Source: CAZXCQ01 sp964639275
Lineage (GTDB): Bacteria > Desulfobacterota > DSM-4660 > Desulfatiglandales > Desulfatiglandaceae
Assembly (NCBI GenBank): GCA_964639275.1
Contig: CAZXCQ010000076.1
Span: 1 to 22,858, forward strand
Length of the DNA: 22,858 nt
Reading direction: 5' to 3'
This document shows positions 8,077 to 15,699 of the stretch, one piece after another (position 1 is the first letter of the stretch; every line of letters begins with the position of its first letter). A model generated the notes under the pieces. The model saw nothing but the letters and a program-made list of their open reading frames with translations, did not search any database and was not told where the DNA came from. The position numbers and the translations under genes are program-made.

Positions 8077-8143
8077 GGCATTTTGGTTGCGGCTATGCCG
8101 CTTTATGCAATTGACGGGTGATTCCTTTCTAATTTTTTGCCGA

Positions 8144-8257
8144 TTACGCATGGACAACATTAGGAAGGATGAACAGGTCGTTTTCGTCTTCAACCTTTAT
8201 GCACTCTTTGTGGCATGTCTCCAATACATCATCGATGGAAAGGCTTTTCGGGTCCAT
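8144..8257 (-). CDS. 37-codon ORF coupled to the upstream antitoxin-like gene
   Basis: The ATG at 8257 shares its A with the preceding stop (TAATG), a junction typical of antitoxin-toxin pairs. The product starts MDPKSLSIDDVLETCHKE, continues KVEDENDLFILPNVVHA and then stops. The composition looks protein-like (acidic, amphipathic), but 37 residues is short for a toxin and a dispersed repeat follows about 70 bases on. It may be the surviving N-terminus of a truncated partner gene. I do not recognise the family. Confidence 0.4.
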   Translation of the reverse strand: MDPKSLSIDDVLETCHKECIKVEDENDLFILPNVVHA

Positions 8258-8580
8258 TATTTGCTTATATTGTCAAGTGTGTGAATCCTATCGCGAATCG
8301 CAGACTGCATATCTATAAAGGAAATCCACTCCATGAAATCCGCGGAATCATCAACTGAACCGGCATGGAACCTCTTAACGAAATCTTCGGATTGCATATC
8401 GTACCTTCTTTCAAGATCTCTGATTCTCGATTCAATTTGATCCAATTCACGTTTTGCCTTGGCCAGTTCGATTCCCACCAATTTGTTGAGGGCCTGGTCG
8501 ATAACCTGACTTCTGTAACCTTGTCGAAAAAGTGCTTCAAAGGATTTGAGCTTGCTTATCGTATCATGTCTTGCTTCCAT
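8257..8580 (-). CDS. Antitoxin-like protein (ERRYDM type), 107 aa
   Basis: The protein starts MEARHDTISKLKSFEAL. It has a ribbon/helix-like N-terminus (GYRSQVIDQALNKLVGIE), a long charged helix (LAKAKRELDQIESRIRDLE), then ERRYDMQSEDFVKRF, a DDSADFMEWISF motif and a final amphipathic helix. This order (xLExRYGMsSeeF, acidic DxxDFxEWxxL) is what I recall for small antitoxins or their orphans. The frame is also open further upstream to a TTG at 8790, but that extension runs antisense-phase through a DUF433 gene, so ATG 8580 is preferred; its ribosome binding site is weak. It ends in a TAATG junction with the next small frame. Confidence 0.7.
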   Translation of the reverse strand: MEARHDTISKLKSFEALFRQGYRSQVIDQALNKLVGIELAKAKRELDQIESRIRDLERRYDMQSEDFVKRFHAGSVDDSADFMEWISFIDMQSAIRDRIHTLDNISK

Positions 8581-8653
8581 TGCCGTTCCGCGACTTCCTT
8601 TCCCAGGATTCCCTTTGCAGAATCCTGCCACATAATTTCCAAGCATTTCATCT

Positions 8654-8794
8654 TTATCTCTCCCTTTCAATAATCTCCTCAAAGCTCGCTCCGTGTGCGA
8701 CTTGTCCAACAATGACTGAAACAGGGATGCGTATGCCTCGAAGACAGGCCCGTCCTCCCATAATCTTCTGATCAAATGTAATCCGTTCAAACAT
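8654..8794 (-). pseudogene. Truncated DUF433 (antitoxin-like) gene
   Basis: From ATG 8794 the frame encodes a clear DUF433 N-terminus: ITFDQKIMGGRACLRG, IRIPVSVIVGQVAHG and ASFEEIIE, then TAA after 46 codons. Intact family members run to about 70-110 residues and continue with an acidic YPxL-x-EDI segment. A remnant resembling it (RDKDEMLGNYVAGF) follows in the +1 frame, so a frameshift is likely. DUF433 proteins are usually winged-helix-like antitoxins paired with a PIN-like DUF5615 toxin. No such partner is recognisable downstream. Confidence 0.75.
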
Positions 8795-8880
8795 GCCTGT
8801 CACATCCTACCTTCGGACCAAAGGAGAGCATCTTGATCTGCGAAAACGGATGCGGGTTATCCAGTCCCCATTTTATGTTG

Positions 8881-9010
8881 TTAGCCATGGAGACTCTCCC
8901 ATTTAATCGTAGAGGCATGATCAGTATTCCTGTCACGCACACTCTCCGCCGTGATTTCCCTGATCGGGAGGGCCCCTTCGATCAGGCGCGGCATAGGTGT
9001 CGTTGGTCAT
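8881..9010 (-). pseudogene. Frameshifted N-terminal stub of a DUF1156 DNA methylase
   Basis: An ATG at 9010 overlaps the protease stop as ATGA and begins MTNDT. One frame over, from ATG 8994, the sequence reads PRLIEGALPIREITAESVRD, the signature opening of DUF1156 adenine methylases (L-I-E-x-A-L-P-I/L-x-E-I-x-x-E-S-x-R-[ED]-K). The usual continuation (RHGHxSTLHxWWARRP) is missing: after VRDRN the frame drifts and stops at 8881. A one-base indel near 8995-9005 and a deletion after about 8930 would explain it. Intact relatives are around 900 residues or more. Beyond the stub, the DNA down to the DUF433 start holds only a 43-codon frame (about 8919-8788) of no recognised family. Confidence 0.65.
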
Positions 9011-10086
9011 TTCGTGGCCTTTCGTTGTTTGCCCGATTTCGTTTTCCGTTCCACCTGCTTTTTGTCAGGGACAGAGGGTTGTCCTGACAGAGGAAGTCCT
9101 TGGGGGGCTGCAGTTGCAGGACGTCCTGGCCCCGGCCCCCCACCTGGTATCTGGACGATCATAGGCTGCGCCTTCTTAATAAAGGCCTTACCGAGATGAT
9201 TTTCTATAATCTTCACGGCTGTGGTTCCGCTGAAGGTGTGCGTGGTGGCATGCAGCACAGACAGAAACAGGTCCTGTGCAGTTTGATCGTCTTCGAGATG
9301 CTGCACACGAAGCCCATGTTTCTCCAGTTCGCTTCTCTGAATGTGACGGCCGTGGCTCATGAAATGCCCATGTTTTGATAACCACTTGGCGATATCCTTT
9401 GCTTTCTTTCTTCGGTTTCGGTCTCCCTTGAACATATAGGTTTCAAGCCAGCCCCGAACCAGTTCCTCTGAGAGCCTGTTCGCATTTTCACATTGAACCA
9501 GCAAATCCGGTCCGTATTGATTCAACATCGGGAGCCAAGCCCCCAGTTTTGTGGGGTCCTGGCATTCTTTCTTTGCCTGTTCAAATTGCTCAAGTATATC
9601 TTGAGCCGGTACCATTCTCGGGCCAAGTGGCGTATGGATGATTATTTGGGGGTCGATTGGACCCAAAAAAGAGTGTTTTCCCAATACAATGAGATTAGCA
9701 GCGCAGGCAATCATGGTCGCAGCTGACATGGCCATTTGCGGCACGACTACCCGGATATGTTCAAATTTTGATCGCAGGTAAAGCACCAACGCCTCGGAGG
9801 CTTCAATGGACCCGCCAGGGCTATGAAGAATCAAATCCAACTCAGGCCCTTTAAGCCCATGGATTACCTCCATAATGCCCTGCAAATCTTCATCAACAAT
9901 GCTCACCAGGTCAGGGGATACGTTAGCATCATGCTGCGTCCATTTTGATGCATAAAGGATGACCTCACGACCAGTGTGCTCAAAAACGGAAGTGAGGTAT
10001 TTGCGCCTGATAGCATCAAATTGTGGCGGTTGACCTTTAACCTGCGAATTCTTTAGCTCCTCAAGAATCCCACTCCATGTAGGCAT
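9007..10086 (-). CDS. SDH-family Clp-fold serine protease, 359 aa
   Basis: Serine dehydrogenase proteinase (SDH) family, a ClpP/crotonase-like fold. Landmarks counted from ATG 10086: HSPGG (88-92, oxyanion region), VVPQMAMSAATMIA with the probable nucleophile Ser121, and FLGPIDPQI (140-148). A Gly/Pro-rich then very basic tail (VERKTKSGKQRKATK) follows the conserved core. ATG 10086 has GAGGAAG about 5 bases upstream. The longer ATG at 10128 overlaps the previous gene by 17 bases and lacks a good Shine-Dalgarno, so the short form is preferred. Its stop overlaps the start of the DUF1156 stub, which suggests that in the ancestral locus protease and methylase were one operon. Family members lack a signal peptide and are expected in the cytoplasm or at the membrane face; the substrate is unknown. 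All catalytic landmarks look intact. Confidence 0.88.
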   Translation of the reverse strand: MPTWSGILEELKNSQVKGQPPQFDAIRRKYLTSVFEHTGREVILYASKWTQHDANVSPDLVSIVDEDLQGIMEVIHGLKGPELDLILHSPGGSIEASEALVLYLRSKFEHIRVVVPQMAMSAATMIACAANLIVLGKHSFLGPIDPQIIIHTPLGPRMVPAQDILEQFEQAKKECQDPTKLGAWLPMLNQYGPDLLVQCENANRLSEELVRGWLETYMFKGDRNRRKKAKDIAKWLSKHGHFMSHGRHIQRSELEKHGLRVQHLEDDQTAQDLFLSVLHATTHTFSGTTAVKIIENHLGKAFIKKAQPMIVQIPGGGPGPGRPATAAPQGLPLSGQPSVPDKKQVERKTKSGKQRKATK

Positions 10087-10111
10087 TTTGTCTTCCTCGT
10101 TTTCTTGGCCT

Positions 10112-10327
10112 TCAAGACCCAGATTCATTTGACATTGAAATAATCCTTCTTACACCCATGGCCTGTTTGTGTGGTTGAATCGCGTTTTCAATCTCTTTCC
10201 AGGTTTCATAGACCGCCATGAGATCCTGGATGCCAGGTTGCTTTTGAGCTGCTTCAATGAGGGCCGAAAGATCCTTTGAATAGTCCTCAGATTGTTTAGC
10301 CTTTGATTCGTTGTTGTGCCTTGACAT
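10112..10327 (-). CDS. 71-aa conserved-looking hypothetical protein
   Basis: A small protein with a polar, charged N-terminus (SRHNNESKAKQSEDYSK), a helix DLSALIEAAQKQPGIQDL, then MAVYETWKEIENAIQPH and QAMGVRRIIS. GGAGGG sits 5 bases before the ATG, an excellent ribosome binding site, and the stop lies 25 bases before the preferred protease start. This spacing suggests a protease partner or adaptor. I do not recognise a family, and no HTH or catalytic motif is visible. It was probably translated from the same message as the protease. Confidence 0.7.
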   Translation of the reverse strand: MSRHNNESKAKQSEDYSKDLSALIEAAQKQPGIQDLMAVYETWKEIENAIQPHKQAMGVRRIISMSNESGS

Positions 10328-10400
10328 GCTTGCCCTCCTTTCTCTTCCTGGATAACCATCGCTTTCGTGATCCGCTTGTTGTGTTATTATTTTTCAATAG

Positions 10401-10664
10401 TTAGCCCACACACCTTCGTCCTCTATAAACTGAGCTTAGCTGCACAGCATCTCGCGACTGAGTTATGGATGACGATCTGAATAACTCTGAGCCTGGGTTT
10501 TGGCTCGGGTCGATATGCGGGTCATAAGCATAAGTCTTTTTCCCGCTCTCCCTATCCGTATCAGGGGTCACCAGCCCGACCGGTGGGTTATTCACCCTCT
10601 TCTTTCCCTTATGATCATACTGCTCAATCGGCTTCTTCCCGGATCTTTTGTTTTTCGCTGCCAT
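10401..10664 (-). pseudogene. N-terminal remnant of a type III restriction Mod methyltransferase
   Basis: ATG 10664 has GAGGTG 7 bases upstream, better supported than GTG 10673. The first 50-odd residues (KKPIEQYDHKGKKRVNNPPV, GLVTPDTD, KKTYAYDPHIDP) match the opening of site-specific DNA methyltransferases of type III Mod type, which continue with QLxWAGKxEHTSFEVP. Here the family sequence ends at about 10505 and an unrelated 34-codon tail leads to a stop. The rest of Mod (about 900 residues) and any Res helicase are absent. It still has its start signals, so a short peptide could be made. Confidence 0.75.
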
Positions 10665-10729
10665 CCGATTCACCTCATTTGTATTTGTCAGCCATATCTA
10701 AATCGGTTAATGCGGCCATGTTACACGAT

Positions 10730-11148
10730 CAATTATCAAGTTCCGTGCTTGTATACCAGCATAATCGCTGAGTCCGAAGGAATTTGGATGAAAAATCAAG
10801 GTTTGTTGAAGAAATTTGATCATTCTTTCTCTCACCACGGATAGGAACTCCTCAACTGCGCGCTCCAGATTCTAGAACATCTGAAAACTTGAGTTCCGCA
10901 ATCAATTGAAGCCGTCTATAAAGCTCTGATATCATGTTCTATCTCTTCAATTTCATGCTCAATATTCTTCAGTTCAATCAGATCTTCCCATCCAGGATGT
11001 TCAGCAACCTTTCCCTCAGCGATTTTGTGGTTCAATTCGTCAACATTCGATGCCTGGTATCTTGCCAGCACTTCAAAACGCTCTATCCGCAGCAACCTTT
11101 GTTTTTCTTTCAGATTGGAGATTATTCCTGAACGGATAAACTCCTCAG
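10730..11148. repeat. Long direct repeat, copy B
   Basis: Copy of 4851-5269 at an offset of 5,879 bases: one substitution, then 410 bp with no difference by eye. It ends 66 bases before the Mod remnant start, just as copy A ends 74 bases before the helicase start. Upstream of 11149 the two loci become clearly divergent. Confidence 0.95.
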
Positions 11149-11200
11149 TAGACACAGAATATTTTTGAGAAATTTTTTCTATCAGAGCCAAATTTTCCAT
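10916..11200 (-). CDS. 94-aa antitoxin-like small protein, copy B
   Basis: Identical to the copy at 5037-5321 from residue 19 to the end. It differs at four of the first 18 residues (ALIEK for SQIEK, KYSVST for KYAVSA). It has a stronger ribosome binding site than copy A (AGGAGG 5 bases before the ATG). The differences in the 5' codons change bases at several third positions, as expected for two lineages that diverged. The perfect 3' part then looks homogenised, for example by gene conversion. The gene stands alone here: no toxin frame follows, and the next gene downstream is the Mod remnant. Function unknown beyond antitoxin-like appearance. Confidence 0.8.
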   Translation of the reverse strand: MENLALIEKISQKYSVSTEEFIRSGIISNLKEKQRLLRIERFEVLARYQASNVDELNHKIAEGKVAEHPGWEDLIELKNIEHEIEEIEHDIRAL

Positions 11201-11522
11201 GGCATCCTCCTAAATTCAGACTGTTTTACCGCCATACCTCCTGGACCGGTTTTTTGTAATGTCTCCATTACCATAGCAATTTCTTGTTTCGCGTCTTCCT
11301 GTCTGATTTTGGGGTGTTCAGTTTATTTGCATACCTGATAGCGCAAAGCCTAAAGCATCCAAATTCAATCTTGATTCGTAAAAGTCGGAAACCATCTTTT
11401 CTTGTCATTCCGGCCTGCCTGTGCGTTAACGCCCGCAGACAGGCGAACCCCGGATCAGGGCTTGCCCCGGACCCTGTTCGCCGGATCGAGTCCGGCACAA
11501 GCCTCAACGGGGTGAGGGCTTT
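11201..11522. other. Gene-free interval with a GTCATTCC-type repeat
   Basis: No convincing gene is seen. The part from 11403 to about 11517 is a GC-rich dispersed element with several nested hairpins: GTCATTCCGGCCTGCC, then a GCCTGTnTGCGGGCGTTAACG type stem and GATCNNG stems. It belongs to the same broad class as 11961-12030. The part nearest 11200 holds the leader of copy B. Confidence 0.5.
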
Positions 11523-11936
11523 TTAGGAGTTCATCAACGTTTCGGTTACTTCGGCCTCCAGGTGCTCGGTGTCAAAGCGGAAATATTGCTGTTTCGTTTT
11601 TGCATTGAAGTACTTCCCCTTTTCGGTCACTATCATGTCAGTTCCATCCGTATAGATAATCAGCCGGGAAAGGGTTTCATCATCCGGTAGCATCATAGAG
11701 AGGTTTTCTATTCCCTCTTTCACTTTTTGGAGACTCAGCCCTCGCCTTCTCAGCGAAACGAGTACACTTAGTTTAATGATGTCCTTAAACGAATAGAAAA
11801 AGGACTTTCCCTCTCTTCTGGGGGCAACAAGGTTAATCCTAACCCAGTATTTTAGCTGATTGAGGGTCGCTCCGGTCAGTTTTTGGACCAGCTTTGTGGG
11901 ATAGATATTTTCCATCTTATCTATTGATGAATTCAT
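11523..11936 (-). CDS. MerR-like HTH regulator, possibly an antitoxin/autoregulator
   Basis: The N-terminal half is a MerR-type winged helix: YPTKLVQKLTGATLNQLKYW (recognition region, about 12-31), wing RREGKSFFYSF, then DIIKLSVLVSLRRRGLSLQ. The C-terminal half (LIIYTDGTDMIV, KTKQQYFRFD) is a small beta-rich domain rather than a metal or drug-binding domain, as in MerR-like proteins of toxin-antitoxin loci. The annotated start is ATG 11936; ATG 11915 (MENIYPTK) is an alternative, and neither has a clear Shine-Dalgarno. A perfect 15-bp dyad lies 123-165 bases upstream and a dispersed repeat sits between it and the gene. No partner gene follows. Family confident, role uncertain. Confidence 0.78.
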   Translation of the reverse strand: MNSSIDKMENIYPTKLVQKLTGATLNQLKYWVRINLVAPRREGKSFFYSFKDIIKLSVLVSLRRRGLSLQKVKEGIENLSMMLPDDETLSRLIIYTDGTDMIVTEKGKYFNAKTKQQYFRFDTEHLEAEVTETLMNS

Positions 11937-11960
11937 AAAAAGCCAGAATTTGCCTTGTTT

Positions 11961-12030
11961 GTCATTCCGGACTTGATCCGGAATCCAGTATCTTCAACTA
12001 CTTCTGGATTCCCGCTTTCGCGGGAATGAC
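11961..12030. repeat. GTCATTCC-type dispersed palindromic repeat
   Basis: It starts GTCATTCCGGACTTGATCCG and ends GCGGGAATGAC, with inverted ends and internal stems (TCCGG/CCGGA, CCCGCTTTCGCGGG). Such elements are very common between genes in proteobacteria. It separates the MerR-like gene from its likely operator. Confidence 0.7.
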
Positions 12031-12058
12031 GGGTGCGGAGGATTCTTGCGAAACCATC

Positions 12059-12101
12059 ATTGGTTGAAAAAATAAAAAAATCGGATATTTTTTCAACCAA
12101 T
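12059..12101. promoter_or_regulatory. Perfect 15-bp inverted repeat, candidate operator
   Basis: ATTGGTTGAAAAAAT (12059-12073) is the exact reverse complement of 12087-12101, with a 13-base A-rich spacer. It lies in the divergent gap between the MerR-like gene (minus) and the histidine kinase gene (plus). It could be bound by the MerR-like protein or be a hairpin; the AT-rich arms favour a protein-binding site. Confidence 0.45.
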
Positions 12102-12423
12102 TTAGACCTCAAAAAATACAAGGTCAAGAAAAAAGTGATGGCCGATACAGGTTCGATCAGATGATATGCTCGGCGCCATGGGGAAAATACGGATGACCGG
12201 CTTGGTTTGACCTGCCGGGCCGCAGGGGGTGGAAAAAGGAAAGTTGTGGAATTTTGTTTGGATTTGTGGTTTGTTAGATCCTGGTTGTCGTGGCCTTATC
12301 GCGTTTTACATTGATATTGAGAAGGAATCGCGGGTGTGCTCAACGCGAAAAGACCAGGTGCAGGATTGGAGAATGGGAAGTTATTTTCGGGTGAGCCCCA
12401 AACACACATGATCCCAGATAACC
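12102..12423. other. Leader region of the two-component operon
   Basis: No gene is supported; a 60-codon frame at 12229-12411 lacks any recognisable feature. The sequence shifts from AT-rich to mixed composition. A promoter for the kinase must lie here, but I could not single one out. The kinase ATG at 12424 lacks a strong Shine-Dalgarno. Confidence 0.4.
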
Positions 12424-14277
12424 ATGAGATTGCCTTTTTCAATCACTTTCAAGTTACTGGTATTCGTCCTTCCGCTTGTTTGCTTTCCGATAGCCATTGT
12501 CGGTTATCTTTCTTACAACGCCTCAGTAGAGATGGTGACTCGCCTTTCTCGTGAACAACAACTGATGCAGGCAGAGGCCGTTGCCGCTAGGATCGATAAT
12601 ATCTTCAGGTCGTGTCGCATGGACTTGAAAACAATTGCCCAGCTTCCTGTGATTGAGGACTATGAATATGCCATCAGCTATCATCTTGACACAGAGGCTG
12701 AGGTCGGCAGAAAGAAGATCGTAAGACTCCTCAGGCAGTTTATCGCGCGTTCACCCTATTATACTCAGATTCGTTTTTTTGACAAAAATGGCCGTGAGGT
12801 ATTGAGGGTTTGCGCTGACACACAACACGGGGGGCCCAATGGAGAAAAAAAAGAGACCTTTTCCTGGGGTGCCATGCCAAGGGATAAAGACGGTCTCTAT
12901 GTTTCAGAGGTTACCAATTCCCCTTCTCACACCGGTTTTGTGATCTACTTTGCTATGGCACTTCGAAATGCACGGGGACAATATGCCGGTGAAGTGGTTA
13001 TTGAGCTTGATTATGATAAAGTGATCGAGCTGGTAAGGGCGGTACGAATCGGTGAAGAGGGACATGCATTTATGGTGGACAAACTGGGACGGACCGTCGC
13101 CCATCCCGAGTTCAGGCCCTATGAATACAACCTTTCTAAATATTCGGACCCGCGCCTGCGGGAATTTGTGGTCAATATGATGGCGGGTGAGACGGGTTGG
13201 AAGGTCTATAACTACCTGGGAGAAAAGGCAGCGGCCTATGCGCCTATTCCGGCAATGGATTGGTCGCTCGCCGTAAGTATTCCGATTGAAGAGTTTAAGA
13301 AAGAGGCAAAGGTCCTTCGAAAACGCATGCTTGAAGTTGTGGTATTGACGTTACTCCTCGCCGGGTTTGTCGTTATCGTTTTGTCATACAACCTCCTGAG
13401 GCCGGTCAGGAGACTGGTGGCAGCGACAGAACGGATCGCCAGCGGTGATCTGAGTCATGAAATTCCTGTCAAGTCAGGTGATGAGCTGGGCACTTTGACC
13501 CGTTCTTTTAACCGCATGGTCAGAAACCTGAGAGATATCCAGGGCGAGCTGGTACGTTCCGAGAAATTGATCTCCATGGGAAGGCTTTCTGCCGGCGTGG
13601 CCCATGAGATCAGGAATCCCTTGAATGCAATGAAAGGGGCTATCGTATACTTAAAGAGGCGGCGACCCGATGACCCCCTGATCCAGGAGTACACTCAACT
13701 CATCCTGGAAGAGGTTGAGCGGCTGAATCAGTTTGTGACCGAGTTTCTATATTTTGCCCGGCAATCGCCCCCAAACCTTGTGCCCACAAACCTCAACGAA
13801 CTGATTCAGAATGCCCTGAACCTCTTTGAAGAAAAGCTGAGGGAAAAGGGGGTCAAAGTGGCCGTGAATCTGGATGCCTCCCTACCCCTTCTAGGAATTG
13901 ACCCCCATCAGATGGAACAGGTTGTTGTGAACCTGTTGATTAATGCCATGGATGCCATGCCTGGAGGGGGAAATTTGGCGCTCTCAACAGCTGTCAGGGG
14001 TGAGAGCGGGGCTTCAGATCTTTCTGCAAAGGCTGTCATTACTGTCAAAGATGACGGTGTGGGAATTCACCAGAATGACCTTCAGGGCGTCCTCGACCCC
14101 TTTTTCAGCACCAAAGAGACGGGAACCGGTTTGGGCCTTCCCATCAGCTTGGGAATAGTCGAGGGTCATGGGGGAGTCCTGAGAATCAATAGCCAGCAAG
14201 GAAAAGGAACCACCGTAACCATCGAACTGGGCATTAACGGGCCCCAGGTTCCACAGGAGATTCGGGATGAAGAATAA
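12424..14277 (+). CDS. Membrane sensor histidine kinase (dCache-HAMP-HisKA-HATPase)
   Basis: 617 residues. TM1 at about 10-31, an extracytoplasmic dCache-like sensor of about 270 residues (including YYTQIRFFDKNGREVLRV and GEEGHAFMVDKLGRTVAHPE), TM2 at about 304-324, HAMP to about 377. The phospho-acceptor H-box is SAGVAHEIRNPLN (His394). The ATPase has NLLINAMDAM (N-box), DDGVGI (G1) and FFSTKETGTGLGLPIS (F/G2). All catalytic residues are present. The dCache domain implies direct binding of a small periplasmic solute such as an organic acid, amino acid or amide. The stop overlaps the regulator gene, so the pair is cognate. It most likely controls the transporter-dehydrogenase operon that follows. 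Confidence 0.93.
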   Translation: MRLPFSITFKLLVFVLPLVCFPIAIVGYLSYNASVEMVTRLSREQQLMQAEAVAARIDNIFRSCRMDLKTIAQLPVIEDYEYAISYHLDTEAEVGRKKIVRLLRQFIARSPYYTQIRFFDKNGREVLRVCADTQHGGPNGEKKETFSWGAMPRDKDGLYVSEVTNSPSHTGFVIYFAMALRNARGQYAGEVVIELDYDKVIELVRAVRIGEEGHAFMVDKLGRTVAHPEFRPYEYNLSKYSDPRLREFVVNMMAGETGWKVYNYLGEKAAAYAPIPAMDWSLAVSIPIEEFKKEAKVLRKRMLEVVVLTLLLAGFVVIVLSYNLLRPVRRLVAATERIASGDLSHEIPVKSGDELGTLTRSFNRMVRNLRDIQGELVRSEKLISMGRLSAGVAHEIRNPLNAMKGAIVYLKRRRPDDPLIQEYTQLILEEVERLNQFVTEFLYFARQSPPNLVPTNLNELIQNALNLFEEKLREKGVKVAVNLDASLPLLGIDPHQMEQVVVNLLINAMDAMPGGGNLALSTAVRGESGASDLSAKAVITVKDDGVGIHQNDLQGVLDPFFSTKETGTGLGLPISLGIVEGHGGVLRINSQQGKGTTVTIELGINGPQVPQEIRDEE

Positions 14278-15646
14278 GGTCCTGATTGTTGATGACAAAC
14301 CCAATACCCTAAAAGTGGTTGGGGCAATTCTCAAGGACGAGGGATACAAGACCTTTGAGGCCCAGAGTGCAGCAGAGGCCATCAAGACCTTTGAAGATCA
14401 GGGGGATATCAATGCCGTCCTGGCAGACCTCAAGATGCCCGGTGAGGACGGGTTGGAGTTGTATCGAAAGATAAGGGCCATTGACGGCAATATCCCCTTT
14501 GTGATTATGACCGCTCATGGAACGATCGAGTCAGCGGTTCAGGCAATGAAGGAGGGAGTCACAAATTACCTTATCAAACCTCTCAATTATGAAGAGTTGA
14601 GCATTGTCCTTGAGAGGGCCATACGAGAAAAGGAAATCTCCCGGGAATTGGATGACCTCCGCAAAAAGGTCAGGGAAGAATACTCTTTTCAAAATATAAT
14701 AGGCGCCAGCCAGAAAATGAGAGATATCTTTGATATATTGGGTACAGTGGCACCCACGGATGCGCCCATTCTGATTCAAGGTGAAACCGGAACGGGCAAA
14801 GAGCTCCTGGCCAAGGCCATTCATTCCTTGAGCAGGAGACAGAAACGAAACATGGTGTGCATCAACTCCGCGGCTCTCGCGGAAAGCCTTCTGGAGGCAG
14901 AGCTTTTTGGATATGTAAAAGGGGCCTTCACAGGGGCGGTGGTGAATAAAAAGGGGCGGTTTGAACTGGCCGATGGGGGGACGCTTTTTATTGACGAAAT
15001 TGGACATACGAGTCTCAAGCTTCAATCAAAGCTCCTTCGTTTCTTGCAGGAAGGGACATTTGAACCCGTGGGAAGTGTGGAAAGCCGGCGGGTGGATGTG
15101 CGGGTGATAACAGCAAGCAACCGCAATCTGCAGGAAGAAATCAAGGCAGGTCGCTTTCTGAACGATCTTTTTTATCGTATTGAAGTCATCTCTATTACGC
15201 TTCCACCTCTGATGGAGCGTATTGAAGATATCCCGCTTCTCGCCAATCATTTTGTCAAACGCTATGCCAAACAGTATGAAAAGGAAGTGGATGGTCTTTC
15301 TCCCCAAGCCATCGAGGCATTACTACGATATCACTGGCCGGGCAATGTGAGAGAACTTGAGAATTGCATTGCCAGGGGAGTGATCCTTTGTAAGGAACGG
15401 GGGATAGGTATAGACGATCTTCCTGAAAGGATAAGGGCCCTGGCTGATCACTCGCAATCCAGTCGCAAGGAGGGCTTTATCCGAGAAATCCCGGACAAAG
15501 GGCTAACGGTCAAGGAGATGGAGCGAGAGCTTATTCACAAGACACTAAGGAAATGCCAGGGGAATAAGAGCTTGACTGCCGAATTCCTGGGCATATCCCG
15601 TAAGGCCCTTTACGAGAAATTGGAACGCTATGGAATTGGGTCCTAG
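14267..15646 (+). CDS. NtrC-class sigma-54-dependent response regulator
   Basis: 459 residues with three domains. Receiver (1-120): DD at 9-10, phospho-acceptor Asp54 in VLADLKMPGEDG, and the conserved Lys in YLIKPLNY. AAA+ (about 142-375): Walker A GETGTGKE (172-179), the sigma-54 contact loop GAFTGA (219-224), Walker B LFIDEIG (240-246) and R-finger region RVDVRVITASN. C-terminal Fis-type HTH: NKSLTAEFLGISRKALYEKL. ATG 14267 has AGGAG 7 bases upstream and overlaps the kinase gene by 11 bases. The intact GAFTGA shows it is a true activator of sigma-54 RNA polymerase. Candidate binding sites and a sigma-54 promoter lie in the 594 bases downstream, ahead of the ABC operon. Confidence 0.95.
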   Translation: MKNKVLIVDDKPNTLKVVGAILKDEGYKTFEAQSAAEAIKTFEDQGDINAVLADLKMPGEDGLELYRKIRAIDGNIPFVIMTAHGTIESAVQAMKEGVTNYLIKPLNYEELSIVLERAIREKEISRELDDLRKKVREEYSFQNIIGASQKMRDIFDILGTVAPTDAPILIQGETGTGKELLAKAIHSLSRRQKRNMVCINSAALAESLLEAELFGYVKGAFTGAVVNKKGRFELADGGTLFIDEIGHTSLKLQSKLLRFLQEGTFEPVGSVESRRVDVRVITASNRNLQEEIKAGRFLNDLFYRIEVISITLPPLMERIEDIPLLANHFVKRYAKQYEKEVDGLSPQAIEALLRYHWPGNVRELENCIARGVILCKERGIGIDDLPERIRALADHSQSSRKEGFIREIPDKGLTVKEMERELIHKTLRKCQGNKSLTAEFLGISRKALYEKLERYGIGS

Positions 15647-15699
15647 TATCGCGTCTCATAAATTATGTCGTTGATTCTGACAACCTAAATTCTGGACAG

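Noticed and set aside
8257..8790. A single 177-codon minus-strand gene from a TTG start
   Set aside because: Its first 70 codons overlap, out of frame, a recognisable DUF433 coding sequence starting at ATG 8794. The family-like part begins at ATG 8580, so the shorter gene was annotated.
11499..11524. Plus-strand hairpin AAGCCTCA/TGAGGGCTT followed by TTTTT
   Set aside because: It looks like an intrinsic terminator, but no plus-strand gene precedes it. It overlaps the MerR-like stop codon and is part of a dispersed repeat.
12229..12411. A 60-codon plus-strand frame ahead of the kinase
   Set aside because: GGGGGTGG lies before it, but the product has no protein-family features, and a leader region is a simpler reading.
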